Source of the DNA: JAHFUA01 sp963733935
GTDB taxonomy: Bacteria; Acidobacteriota; Terriglobia; Terriglobales; Acidobacteriaceae
Length of the DNA: 64,000 nt
Reading direction: 5' to 3'
Assembly: GCA_963733935.1 (NCBI GenBank)
Contig: CAVTEQ010000014.1
Coordinates: forward strand, 868,001 to 932,000
The notes beneath the pieces are model-generated. The model made no database searches and was not told the origin of the DNA. It saw only the letters and a program-made list of their open reading frames with translations. Position numbers and translations under genes: made by a program. The first letter of the stretch is position 1. Each line of letters opens with the position of its first letter. This document shows positions 19,089 through 27,070 of this stretch, in pieces.

Positions 19089-19166
19089 CGATCCGTTCCT
19101 TGGATGCAATCGACAAGTATAGCGCCGCAAGTTCTCAAACATCCGTGCGGACGGAGGTCGCCCTTG

Positions 19167-20153
19167 TTAGCGTGAATCGGCTACCGCGCGGCGATAGGCG
19201 GCGACGTTGCGGGCATGCTCTTGCATGGTACGGGCAAAGCGGTGGTGCCCGTTGTTGTCGCTGACGAAATAGAGGAAATCGGAGTTGGCGGGCTGCATGG
19301 CTGCCTGGAGCGCATCGCGGCCCGGATTGCTGATGGGACCGGGCGGCAGGCCGGCATGCCTGTAAGTATTGTAGGCGGAATCGAACTGCAGGTCGGACTG
19401 ATGAATCACTCCGTTGTAGCGGCCAACCAGCAGCGCGGCGTAGATGACGCTCGGATCGGTAGCGAGCACGACACGATCGCGCAGCCGGTTGTAGAAGACG
19501 CTTGCCACCAGCGGCCGCTCTGCCGGAACCGCCGTCTCTCTCTCCACGATCGAGGCCATGGTCACTACACGGTGAAAGTCGGCACTCAGGCCGAGCTGAT
19601 GGCTCTCCTGGCGAAAGCGCTTGACCATGGCCGCGGCCATGTCGTGCAGACTCTGAGTGCGCGTGAACTCGTAGGTGTCCGGGAAGAGATAGCCTTCGAG
19701 AGACGGAGCCTCGGGATCCAGGTCGGCGATCAACGAGATGTCAGAGTGTGCGACCGTGAGAAAGTCATCGCGCGAGCCCAACCCTGCTGCCTGGATGGCA
19801 TTGGCGATGTCGAAAATGTTGTAGCCTTCGGGGATTACAACGGTGTGCACATAAATGTCGCCGGCAACGATGCGGCGGTATACCTCGCGCGCGTCGGCAG
19901 GGTGGTCGAACTTGTATTCCCCCGCTTTGAGTGCAGGCAGTCCGCGCCAGTAGTGCCAAGCCAGGAAGGCGTGTGCGCTGGGGATTACGCCGGCATCCTT
20001 GAGATCGCGGGCAATGTGGCGGGCCGAAGAGCCGGGACGCAGCATGACGAACTTTTCCTGCCCCTTCGGTCCCACCGGCAGCAGCAGCCCACGGGCGAGC
20101 CAGCCGGCCGCTGCCAGAACCGCAACCAAGACTAATGTGAGAGTCGCTCGCAA
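19167..20153 (-). CDS. mltG: Endolytic murein transglycosylase MltG
   Basis: Membrane-anchored enzyme that cleaves nascent glycan strands and sets their length. The 328 residues start with one transmembrane helix (about 4-24), then a LysM-like subdomain and the YceG catalytic domain. Signature segments are VVIPEGYNIFDIANAI, SLEGYLFPDTYEF, MASIVERET (catalytic Glu), VASVFYNRLRDRVVLATDPS, YNTYRHAGLPPGPISNPG and FLYFVSDNNGHHRFA. It sits just upstream of ruvX's end region, in the reverse of the mltG/ruvX neighbourhood found in many bacteria. Confidence 0.94.
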   Translation of the reverse strand: MRATLTLVLVAVLAAAGWLARGLLLPVGPKGQEKFVMLRPGSSARHIARDLKDAGVIPSAHAFLAWHYWRGLPALKAGEYKFDHPADAREVYRRIVAGDIYVHTVVIPEGYNIFDIANAIQAAGLGSRDDFLTVAHSDISLIADLDPEAPSLEGYLFPDTYEFTRTQSLHDMAAAMVKRFRQESHQLGLSADFHRVVTMASIVERETAVPAERPLVASVFYNRLRDRVVLATDPSVIYAALLVGRYNGVIHQSDLQFDSAYNTYRHAGLPPGPISNPGRDALQAAMQPANSDFLYFVSDNNGHHRFARTMQEHARNVAAYRRAVADSR

Positions 20154-20182
20154 GGCTCTAGTTTAGATGCTTCAGCAATTGC

Positions 20183-20283
20183 AGTCGCGAGTCGTAAGTC
20201 GTAAGCCTAGTGGAGTCGCGGGTCGCAAGTCGCGAGCCGGCGGCTCGGAACGACTCACGACTTTCGACTCACGACTCACGGCT
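20183..20283. repeat. Palindromic repeat, family B, large copy
   Basis: Left part iterates AGTCGCGAGTCGTAAGTCGT and GGAGTCGCGGGTCGCAAGTC; right part CGACTCACGACTTTCGACTC ACGACTCACGG is the reverse complement. It fills the gap between the mltG start and the ruvX stop. Confidence 0.85.
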
Positions 20284-20286
20284 GTT

Positions 20287-20799
20287 TTATGCTCTGCGAT
20301 GATCCAGAAAGTTCTGCAGGATGAGGACAGCGGCGAGGCGATCGACCACCTGCGCCCGGCGGCGGATGCTCATGTCGGTTTCGCGCAGCAGGCGGTGAGC
20401 TTGGGCAGAGGTGAGGCGTTCATCCCACAAGTGAACCGGCAGCCCGAATCGCCGCCGCAATTCCTCAGCGAAGGCCGACATTTTCTCCGACTGGATGCCT
20501 GCGGCCCCACTCATGCGCAGCGGGTACCCGACCACGATTTCCTGGATGGCATAGTGGCGGATGACATGGTCCAAAGCCTCAAAATCGGTCCGCTTGTTCT
20601 TGCGGCGGATGGTTTCGAGGCCCTGAGCAGTGATTCCCAAGGGATCCGAAATCGCGAGGCCGATGGTCCGGGACCCAACGTCGAGAGCCAGAATGCGGTG
20701 CTCGGCCGAGGCGAGGCTCTCAGAAAAAGGGTTAACTGGCGGGGACACTTTGCGATTATAGGCGGGAGCGCATCCTAGTTTCTGTACCATAGAGGCCAA
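20287..20799 (-). CDS. ruvX: YqgF/RuvX-family nuclease
   Basis: RNase-H-fold protein, variously reported as a Holliday-junction resolvase or as an rRNA-processing factor. The motifs ILALDVGSRTIGLAISDPLG (first catalytic Asp), IVVGYPLRMSG, LWDERLTSAQA and VDRLAAVLILQNFLDH (final Asp) are all present. The listed start gives 170 residues with a 35-residue lead; a GTG at 20748 would give a length closer to family norm. The gene is divergent from the AI-2E-type permease, only 4 bp separating the two starts, so the shorter start leaves room for a promoter. Confidence 0.93.
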   Translation of the reverse strand: MASMVQKLGCAPAYNRKVSPPVNPFSESLASAEHRILALDVGSRTIGLAISDPLGITAQGLETIRRKNKRTDFEALDHVIRHYAIQEIVVGYPLRMSGAAGIQSEKMSAFAEELRRRFGLPVHLWDERLTSAQAHRLLRETDMSIRRRAQVVDRLAAVLILQNFLDHRRA

Positions 20800-20803
20800 A
20801 GCA

Positions 20804-21928
20804 ATGGCGAACCCAGTGGACGAACGTACTCAACTGAGCGAACCGGTCGAAACCGATACGATGCCGGAGCGCCGGCATCGACGGCGGACAGACCACATCC
20901 AGACTACCTCCCTGACCATCGTGGCCGTGGCTGTGGTGCTGGCTATCTGTTACGTCGCCAAACCAGTGCTGATTGTGCTGCTGGTTTCCGTACTGCTGGC
21001 GTTTACGCTGACGCCGGTGGTCGATGCGCTGCAGAGGCTTCGGGTGCCTCGCAGCGTGGGCGCGGTGATCGCTTTGTTGCTCCTGTTCGCCATTCTTTAC
21101 GGAATGGTCTACTTCTTTTACAGCCGGGCCGTGGCTTTTGCCCATGATTTGCCCAAGTACTCGGAAAGGATCGGTAGCGAGGCGGGCAAGTTGCGGCAAC
21201 AGGCCGAGAAGCTTGGTGGTGGCGCCCGGAGCGTTCTGTCTCCGAAGCCGGAGAGCGAAGGGCAGCAGCATGCGACTGACTGGACCTCCGCGCTCAGCCC
21301 TTCGACATTGACCCAGGGAGCCGGAGCGGTGTGGGAAGCAACGCTGACTGTCTCCTTCATACCCTTCCTGGTGTACTTCATGCTTACCTGGCAGGAGCAC
21401 GCGCGAGCCGCCACCGTCATGCTGTTCCGGCTGGAACATCGCAACGCGGCGTATGTGACGCTGGGCAGAATCTCAGCCATGATCCGGAGTTTCCTGGTCG
21501 GCAATCTGCTGATGGGTGTCTTCCTGGGCGTGGTGAGCACGGTTGCCTTTGCCGCGCTCCATTTGCCCTATTTTTATTTTGTAGGCTTCATCAGCGGTTT
21601 CGTAAGCCTGGTCCCCTATCTTGGGCCGATCGCGGCCGTTCTTCCGCCGTTGGCGGCGGGCTTGGGGCAGTTGCACGGCGGAGGAATCCTGTTCATCGTA
21701 ATTACGGTTTTTGGCTTGCACGTCTTTGCCATCAATGTCTTTTACCCCAAACTGATCGGCAAGAGGCTGCAACTGAACCCGTTAGTCGTGACCATGTCCT
21801 TGCTGATTTGGGGCTGGATTTGGGGCGCCGTTGGGCTAGTGCTGGCCGTGCCAATCACAGCCGCGCTGAAGATTATCTTCGACCACGTTGAATCGCTGCG
21901 GCCCTACGGGGCTTGGTTGGGTGAGTGA
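20804..21928 (+). CDS. AI-2E family transporter (PerM-like permease)
   Basis: Polytopic inner-membrane protein of 374 residues. A basic cytoplasmic N-terminus (MPERRHRRRTDH) is followed by paired helices (LTIVAVAVVLAICYVAKPVL, VGAVIALLLLFAILYGMVYF), a long soluble helical domain (about 105-165), then five more hydrophobic segments. FISGFVSLVPYLGPIAAVLP and NPLVVTMSLLIWGWIWGAVG are the characteristic family segments. Members export diverse small molecules or ions; AI-2 transport is not implied. It ends at a strong bidirectional terminator shared with carD. Confidence 0.9.
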   Translation: MANPVDERTQLSEPVETDTMPERRHRRRTDHIQTTSLTIVAVAVVLAICYVAKPVLIVLLVSVLLAFTLTPVVDALQRLRVPRSVGAVIALLLLFAILYGMVYFFYSRAVAFAHDLPKYSERIGSEAGKLRQQAEKLGGGARSVLSPKPESEGQQHATDWTSALSPSTLTQGAGAVWEATLTVSFIPFLVYFMLTWQEHARAATVMLFRLEHRNAAYVTLGRISAMIRSFLVGNLLMGVFLGVVSTVAFAALHLPYFYFVGFISGFVSLVPYLGPIAAVLPPLAAGLGQLHGGGILFIVITVFGLHVFAINVFYPKLIGKRLQLNPLVVTMSLLIWGWIWGAVGLVLAVPITAALKIIFDHVESLRPYGAWLGE

Positions 21929-21984
21929 GAAGAGTTTCACGTTTCAAGTTTCGCGTTTCAAGTTAGGAGGACATCCAAAGTACG

Positions 21985-22011
21985 AAAGCCTCCGGGTTGA
22001 CCGGAGGCTTT
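21985..22011. terminator. Bidirectional terminator between convergent genes
   Basis: AAAGCCTCCGG and CCGGAGGCTTT form an 11-bp perfect stem around a 5-base loop, with A and T runs on both sides. It separates the AI-2E-type permease from carD, which converge here. Confidence 0.9.
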
Positions 22012-22042
22012 GGTTTCGTACGTGAAAGTTGAAACAGATTCT

Positions 22043-22576
22043 TCAGGCTTCTGCGGTGATTTCTGGGAACTTCAGCTTGGACTTGGAGAGAGCCTTGGTG
22101 AGCATCTCCTCGACTTCGCCTTCCGCCAAATTCTTGGCCAACGCTACTTCGCTCACCAGCAAGTAGCGCGCCCGCTCGAGCATTTTTTTCTCACGGAAGG
22201 AGAGCGGCTTACTTTGTCCCAGCATCAGCAGACTCTTGAGTACGAAGGCGACCTCCAGCAGCGAACCAGTCCGCATCTTGTCGGAATTCTCTTTGAAGCG
22301 GTACTTCCAGTCGTTGTGGCTGTCGCACTTGCCATTCGTCAGGTACTCGAGGATCTTTTGAACTTCGCCGTTGCGGATGACACGCCGCAGTCCGACGTTG
22401 CCGGCGTTCTGAAACGGCACCATTACTTTCAGGCTGCTGGATTTAATGTTAAGGAGGTAGAACTTTTCAACAGTGGCCCCGATGGTCCGGCTGCTGATCT
22501 GCTCTATGATCCCGACCCCGTGATTGGGGTAAACCACCTTGTCACCGATACGAAAACCCGGATCGACATTCATCAT
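22043..22576 (-). CDS. carD: CarD-family transcription regulator
   Basis: RNA-polymerase-binding protein that stabilises open promoter complexes. The N-terminal Tudor-like RNAP-interaction domain is evident (FRIGDKVVYPNHGVGIIEQI, FYLLNIKSSSLKVMVPFQNA), followed by a helical DNA-binding domain with LLEVAFVLKSLLMLGQSKPL, SFREKKMLERARYLLVSEVA. Start at 22576 (MMNVDPGF), giving 177 residues, close to the usual 160-170; upstream residues in the frame are not conserved-looking. Expressed from a good sigma-70 promoter just upstream. Confidence 0.93.
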   Translation of the reverse strand: MMNVDPGFRIGDKVVYPNHGVGIIEQISSRTIGATVEKFYLLNIKSSSLKVMVPFQNAGNVGLRRVIRNGEVQKILEYLTNGKCDSHNDWKYRFKENSDKMRTGSLLEVAFVLKSLLMLGQSKPLSFREKKMLERARYLLVSEVALAKNLAEGEVEEMLTKALSKSKLKFPEITAEA

Positions 22577-22912
22577 GAGGGGCACCCGACGAGAGGGCGT
22601 CGCAGAGAACAGACTTCTATTATAACCGAGGCGAGTCCCGCTGGTCAAATGTGGCGGTTGATCTATATGGTTTAAATGAAAGTAGTTATTCCCGATGACG
22701 CACTGGTTCCGTGGCAACTCGACTAGGACATCCGACGCGCTGCGGTATGCGGAGCCAGCATCTTAGGTGGGGCAGCCCTTGCAGGGTCCGATCCAAGACG
22801 GGACAAAGACTTATAATTACCGATTCAGGGATTCTCGAGCATTGATGTTTGAGCCCTGGGCGATCGCCTCCTTCCTTGTATCCTTCACCGCGAGAGGCGG
22901 AACGCTGGCGCT
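22577..22912. other. Intergenic region between divergent carD and greA
   Basis: 336 bp without genes. It holds the carD promoter on the minus strand (22619-22648), a degenerate GGTGGGGCAGCCC fragment of repeat family D near 22767, and a TATAAT at 22812-22817 without a good -35 that might serve greA. Confidence 0.6.
22619..22648 (-). promoter_or_regulatory. Sigma-70 promoter of carD
   Basis: On the minus strand TTGACC (22648-22643) and a perfect TATAAT (22624-22619) are separated by 18 bp. The start codon lies about 43 bp beyond the -10. Confidence 0.7.
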
Positions 22913-23386
22913 ATGACAGAGCACATCCGGAAGCGGCTGGAAGAAGAAATCCAGCAACTGGAACACGAGCTGAACCACGAGTTGCCGAAAGAGCTGAAGA
23001 AGGCCGTCGCCCTTGGCGATCTAAGTGAGAACGCCGAGTACCACATGGCCAAGCAGCGGCAGGAGTTTGTCCGCGCCCGGCTGGGGCAACTGAAGAAGCG
23101 CATGGCCGAGCTGTCGATGGTCAATCTGGCGAATATCCCTAAAGACCGCGTGGCCTTCGGTTCCACCGTGGTGGTGTACGACGGGTCCAAGGATGAACAG
23201 ATCGAGTACAAGCTGGTAACCAGCGAGGAGTCGGACGTTACCAAGGGACTGATCTCCACCAGTTCGCCGATTGGACGAGGTTTGATGGGGAAAAAAGTGG
23301 GCGACACGGCCACGATCGTTACGCCAACCGGCAGCCGGGAGTTGGAGATCCTGAAGTTGATCACTGTGCACGACGAGGCGGTATGA
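22913..23386 (+). CDS. greA: Transcription elongation factor GreA
   Basis: Rescues backtracked RNA polymerase by stimulating transcript cleavage. The 157 residues show the N-terminal antiparallel coiled coil (IRKRLEEEIQQLEHELNHEL) with the tip GDLSENAEYHMAKQRQ carrying the catalytic acidic residues Asp and Glu, then the FKBP-like C-terminal domain (VAFGSTVVVYDGSKDE, ISTSSPIGRGLMGKKVGDTA). Overlaps the next gene by 4 bp (ATGA), so translation is coupled. Confidence 0.95.
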   Translation: MTEHIRKRLEEEIQQLEHELNHELPKELKKAVALGDLSENAEYHMAKQRQEFVRARLGQLKKRMAELSMVNLANIPKDRVAFGSTVVVYDGSKDEQIEYKLVTSEESDVTKGLISTSSPIGRGLMGKKVGDTATIVTPTGSRELEILKLITVHDEAV

Positions 23387-24036
23387 GCTGGACGGGCGCT
23401 TTCGGCCGGGCCTGTGGAGCTTTGCTCTACAGGATCGTGCGCGGGCTCGCCCTGACACGCATCTCGCCCAACGTCTACACCGCTATCGGTCTGGCGATCA
23501 GCGTCTTTGCTGCCTACCTCTTTGGAAAAGCCAGTGGCGATAACACGGCCCGGTTTTTCCGCTACGCCGCCGCGGTCATCTTTTTTGCCGGTTTTCTGGA
23601 CATGATCGACGGGCGCATCGCTCGGGCTACAAACCAGGTGACGGTGTTCGGCGCCTTCTTTGACTCGGTGGTCGACCGTTACAGCGACGTCGCTCTCTAC
23701 TTCGGCTTATTGGTGTACTACGCGCGGGCAAACCGGTTCTTCTACGTGGTGCTGGCGGCCATCGTGATGATCACCTCGGTCATGGTGAGCTACACGCGGG
23801 CGCGCGCCGAATCACTTATTGGAACATGCAAAGTGGGCTTCATGGAGCGCCCGGAGCGGCTGGTTCTGGTCATTCTGGGAGCGGCGTTTAATCGCATGGC
23901 GCCGGTGCTGTGGGTGATCGCCGTGCTTGGCAGCATAACGGTGGTGCATCGTATCTGGTACACCTACCAGCGCACCAAGCCGGAAGTCCTGCCGGCGAAC
24001 GCTGCCGTCAGCCGCGAGCCATCGGCGGTCGCATAG
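23383..24036 (+). CDS. CDP-alcohol phosphatidyltransferase
   Basis: Membrane enzyme that transfers a phosphatidyl or similar group from a CDP-alcohol in phospholipid synthesis. The complete CDP-OH-P signature D-G-x2-A-R-x8-G-x3-D-x3-D is at residues 76-98 (DGRIARATNQVTVFGAFFDS, then VVD), and its Asp residues bind the metal. Several hydrophobic helices follow (LYFGLLVYYARANRFFYVVL, IVMITSVMVSYTRARAESLI). PIS/PgsA-type subfamilies share this motif; the product alcohol cannot be fixed, though SYTRARAESL resembles phosphatidylinositol-phosphate-synthase-like members. Translation is coupled to greA through a 4-bp overlap. Confidence 0.87.
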   Translation: MSWTGAFGRACGALLYRIVRGLALTRISPNVYTAIGLAISVFAAYLFGKASGDNTARFFRYAAAVIFFAGFLDMIDGRIARATNQVTVFGAFFDSVVDRYSDVALYFGLLVYYARANRFFYVVLAAIVMITSVMVSYTRARAESLIGTCKVGFMERPERLVLVILGAAFNRMAPVLWVIAVLGSITVVHRIWYTYQRTKPEVLPANAAVSREPSAVA

Positions 24037-24054
24037 AACGCGCCGAGGGCGCAG

Positions 24055-24411
24055 TCATGATAGTTCCAGAGCAGCTTTTAGGGCCGCCTCGATCCTTGCC
24101 ATGCTGTCGGGCGAAACGCTTCCCAGTTGCGGATAGATTACGTAGTGCTTCTCAATCGTAGTTGGCTGGTCGCACTTGACCCAGGAGTCGCGATTTAGCC
24201 CGCCCTCGCCCGCCTTCATCTTGGGGCGGAGAGAAAAGGCCTTATGCTCCATGCTGGAGATGGGCAGCACGCAGATGTCCAGTGCGTGAGCATTCAGACT
24301 GTCGCTTGAGATGACAATCGCAGGCCGTTCTTTATCGAGGCCGATGAGGTAAACTTCGCCCCTCCGTGGGAACCATCTGGCTGGCTTTGTGCCTCTCCGC
24401 CAGGCGATCAT
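24055..24411 (-). CDS. MazF/PemK-family toxin
   Basis: 118-residue type II toxin, expected to be a sequence-specific mRNA endonuclease. WFPRRGEVYLIGLDKERPAI with VIS matches the conserved N-terminal strand and the catalytic Arg region of MazF. VLPISSM and SWVKCDQPTTIEKHYV match the second conserved block (Thr/Ser and D-Q). Its start overlaps the antitoxin stop by 4 bp. It converges with the CDP-alcohol phosphotransferase gene. Confidence 0.9.
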   Translation of the reverse strand: MIAWRRGTKPARWFPRRGEVYLIGLDKERPAIVISSDSLNAHALDICVLPISSMEHKAFSLRPKMKAGEGGLNRDSWVKCDQPTTIEKHYVIYPQLGSVSPDSMARIEAALKAALELS

Positions 24412-24656
24412 TCGCGAGTCAACGTCCTTAGGCTAGCCTTCTGAAAAGCGCGGCGCTCGCGGCGATCATCAGGAGCATCATTGAAGAACTCCTCCGCTTC
24501 CCGCCAACGATCCGCTTTGCGCTCGGTCTCGAGGGCTAGCTTCAAGAGTTGGTTAACCCGCTCGCTTGCGGAATCGTCTCCCTTGGTTTTATCCACTTCG
24601 GCCAGGACCTCAGGATCCAGGGAGAAGGAGCGGGTTTTCCTAGCAGGATTTGCCAT
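24408..24656 (-). CDS. Ribbon-helix-helix antitoxin of the MazF pair
   Basis: 82 residues. The N-terminus (RKTRSFSLDPEVLAEVDKTK) has the strand-helix pattern of ribbon-helix-helix DNA binders, SASERVNQLLKLALETE is the second helix, and an acidic C-terminal segment (EAEEFFNDAPDD) would wrap the toxin. The start at 24656 (MANPARK) lies only 9 bp after the promoter -10 box, so the mRNA is probably leaderless. It overlaps mazF by 4 bp. Confidence 0.85.
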   Translation of the reverse strand: MANPARKTRSFSLDPEVLAEVDKTKGDDSASERVNQLLKLALETERKADRWREAEEFFNDAPDDRRERRAFQKASLRTLTRE

Positions 24657-24665
24657 GCAAAAACT

Positions 24666-24694
24666 ATTGTACATTGCAACAGTAAGACTGTCAA
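24666..24694 (-). promoter_or_regulatory. Promoter and likely operator of the MazF module
   Basis: On the minus strand TTGACA (24694-24689), a 17-bp spacer and TACAAT (24671-24666) form a near-consensus promoter. The spacer holds the palindrome ACAGT-CTT-ACTGT (about 24679-24691), well placed for repression by the ribbon-helix-helix antitoxin. Confidence 0.75.
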
Positions 24695-24768
24695 CAATTC
24701 CACGCTGGTTATCGTGCCGGCCACGGAGCGCGCCCACAACTTGGGCACGGGTTCGTGGCGAACGGATC

Positions 24769-25908
24769 CTATTCGAGCACGTAAATGTTCTTCCGCGCGC
24801 ACATCTCCTTCAGCACCTTCGGCCAGACCGACACGGTGACCTCGCCCAAGTGCGCTTTGCGCAAGAGCAGCATCAGGGTGCGGGATTGCCCGATGCCGCC
24901 GCCAATGCTGAGCGGAATCATGTCGTTCAGGATCGCCTGGTGGTAGGGATACTTGAGGAAGTCGAGCTGTCCGCTCAGTTCAAGTTGTTCCTTTAGCGTT
25001 TGTGCATTGACGCGGATGCCCATCGACGTCAACTCATGGCGCCGGCGCGTGACCGGATTCCACACCAGGATATCGCCGTTGAGCCCGTGCATCGGCCGCC
25101 CGTCTTCCGAACGAGTAGGCGTGACCCAATCGTCGTAATCGGCAGCGCGCATCTCGTGCGGATAGCCATCCTTCAGGGTCCAGCCGATCCCGATGATGAA
25201 GATGGCGGGATACTTCTGCAGGATGGCGGTCTCGCGCTGCTTGCGGGGCAGGTCTGGATACAGATCCAGGAGTTCCTCGGCGTGCAGGAAGGTGAGCTCA
25301 TCCGGTAGCCGTGGGTAGCGGGCATCGTTGAGTTCCGGGTAGAGGGTGAGCAGATGCGTTTCCGCGCCCTTCAGGACCTTCCAAATCTTGCGCACAATCT
25401 GTTTCAGGAAGTCGAGGTTGCGCTTATCAGCCGTGATGACCCGCTCCCAATCCCACTGGTCTACGTAGCAGCTATGGTCGTGGTCGAGGAAATAGTCCTT
25501 GCGCACGGCGCGCATGTCGGTGCAGAGTCCCTCGCCAATGTCCATGCTGAACTCTTTCAGCGCCATCCGCTTCCATTTGGTTGCGGCCTGCACCACCTGG
25601 GCATCGATGGGGTGCTTGCCGTAGTCATTGGAGATGTGGAACTGGATGGGGGCGCGCGACCCATCGCGATCCAGGAGATCGTTGACGCCGCTCTCAACGT
25701 CCACGATCAAGGGCACGGTGACCATCATCAAATTCAGTTCTTTGCAGAGGTTCTCCTCGATGTAATTCTTGGCCGCGAAAATGGCCTTCTGCGTGTCCTT
25801 TGGCGTCAGCAGGGAGTGGTAGTCGGTAGGGAGAATCTGGTCCAAATCTTCATAGCTGCCGATGCCGGGTCCGGCGAGATCGGCTGCTTTGCTGGTCAGG
25901 GTCGCCAT
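24769..25908 (-). CDS. asnA: Aspartate-ammonia ligase (asparagine synthetase A)
   Basis: Makes asparagine from aspartate, ammonia and ATP with a class II aminoacyl-tRNA-synthetase-like fold. Family segments are LMMVTVPLIVDVESGVNDLL, RDGSRAPIQFHISNDYGKHP, VVQAATKWKRMAL, MRAVRKDYFLDHDHSCYVDQ with WDWE, and the C-terminal motif LSIGGGIGQSRTLMLLLRKA. The start at 25908 follows AAGGAG at ideal spacing and gives 379 residues; the longer reading frame upstream is not coding. It is divergent from an isoaspartyl peptidase/asparaginase, so making and hydrolysing asparagine are encoded back to back. Confidence 0.93.
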   Translation of the reverse strand: MATLTSKAADLAGPGIGSYEDLDQILPTDYHSLLTPKDTQKAIFAAKNYIEENLCKELNLMMVTVPLIVDVESGVNDLLDRDGSRAPIQFHISNDYGKHPIDAQVVQAATKWKRMALKEFSMDIGEGLCTDMRAVRKDYFLDHDHSCYVDQWDWERVITADKRNLDFLKQIVRKIWKVLKGAETHLLTLYPELNDARYPRLPDELTFLHAEELLDLYPDLPRKQRETAILQKYPAIFIIGIGWTLKDGYPHEMRAADYDDWVTPTRSEDGRPMHGLNGDILVWNPVTRRRHELTSMGIRVNAQTLKEQLELSGQLDFLKYPYHQAILNDMIPLSIGGGIGQSRTLMLLLRKAHLGEVTVSVWPKVLKEMCARKNIYVLE

Positions 25909-26035
25909 GGTGCTCTCCTTGGTTCGCGCATAATAGTCGCAACAGCTTACTTTTGAACTCAAGCGGGCATCCGCGCAGTGACGGGGGTCACGCGCCGCAG
26001 GTTGGTAGAATCTCCGGGGTTCCACGAGGGAAGAT

Positions 26036-26974
26036 TTGCCGCAAGAACACTTGCCCGTCCTGCTGGTGCACGGTGGAGCATGGGCTATTCCGGATGACAT
26101 GGCGGAAGCGCACGTGAGCGGTGTGCGCCGTGCCTTGACCGCCGGATGGAACGTACTTGAGGGCGGGGGGGCTGCGGTCGATGCCGTGGAAGCCTCCATT
26201 GTAGTCATGGAGGATGACGAGACCTTTGACGCGGGCCGGGGCTCGTTCCTCACCAGCGACGGCCGGGTGCAACTCGACGCCCTGATGATGGATGGCGCGA
26301 CCCTGCGGGCCGGCGGCGTGGGATGCGTGGAGCGGATCCGCAATCCTATTCGGGCGGCGCGGCTGGTGCTCGATGACAGTCCACACGTCTATCTCGTGGC
26401 GGAGGGGGCCGAGCGCTTTGCTAACCAACATGGTCTTCCCCTGTGCGCGAACGAAGAGCTGGTGATCGAGCGCGAAATCCAACGGTTGCGGGAAGTGCAG
26501 CACGAGGCGATGGCCGGAAAGCCGCCGGAGTTCTTTGCCGAGCACGACACCGTCGGGGCCATTGCCATGGATGTTCGCGGCAATCTGGCGGCGGCAACTT
26601 CAACCGGCGGCACACTGAACAAGACTCCGGGCAGAGTCGGCGATTCTTCCCTGATTGGGTGCGGCTGCTATGCAGACAACGAAAGCGCAGCCGTCTCCAC
26701 GACCGGCTGGGGTGAACCGATCATGAAGCTGGTGTTGGCCAAGTGGGCCGCCGACCGGGTGCAAGAGGGCATGCCGCCCGACACTGCCGCCCACAAGGCC
26801 ATTGAGCTGCTGGAAGGCCGTCTGGCTGGCCACGGGGGCATTATCCTGCTGGACGCGCGCGGCCGTTGCGGATTGGCGCACAATACGCCGCGAATGGCCT
26901 GGGCGCTGAAGAATGCGCACCAGGAATTGGCCGGCATCGAATGGCCGCAGCCGCGGGGCGCCGAGTCTTTGTAA
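26036..26974 (+). CDS. Isoaspartyl peptidase / plant-type L-asparaginase
   Basis: Ntn-hydrolase that cleaves isoaspartyl dipeptides and often asparagine, maturing by self-cleavage before a Thr. Thr172 in EHDTVGAIAMDVRGNLAAAT is the expected nucleophile, followed by STGGTLNKTPGRVGDSSLIG, which holds the substrate Arg/Asp residues. LVHGGAWAIPDD begins the alpha subunit. The start is TTG at 26036 with GAGGGA upstream; 312 residues is family length. Divergent from asnA. Confidence 0.92.
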   Translation: MPQEHLPVLLVHGGAWAIPDDMAEAHVSGVRRALTAGWNVLEGGGAAVDAVEASIVVMEDDETFDAGRGSFLTSDGRVQLDALMMDGATLRAGGVGCVERIRNPIRAARLVLDDSPHVYLVAEGAERFANQHGLPLCANEELVIEREIQRLREVQHEAMAGKPPEFFAEHDTVGAIAMDVRGNLAAATSTGGTLNKTPGRVGDSSLIGCGCYADNESAAVSTTGWGEPIMKLVLAKWAADRVQEGMPPDTAAHKAIELLEGRLAGHGGIILLDARGRCGLAHNTPRMAWALKNAHQELAGIEWPQPRGAESL

Positions 26975-26991
26975 GGGGCCGTCTCTAGCAC

Positions 26992-27019
26992 TTGCGGCCT
27001 GAGCACCTCCTGTTATACA
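26992..27019 (+). promoter_or_regulatory. Possible promoter of the TonB receptor gene
   Basis: TTGCGG (26992-26997) and TATACA (27014-27019) with 16 bp between, about 50 bp before the start codon. The -10 is good, the -35 mediocre. Confidence 0.4.
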
Positions 27020-27070
27020 ACTCCGCCACATTTCAGTCGCAACAAGCCTTAGCTGCTCCGGAGGCGGACG

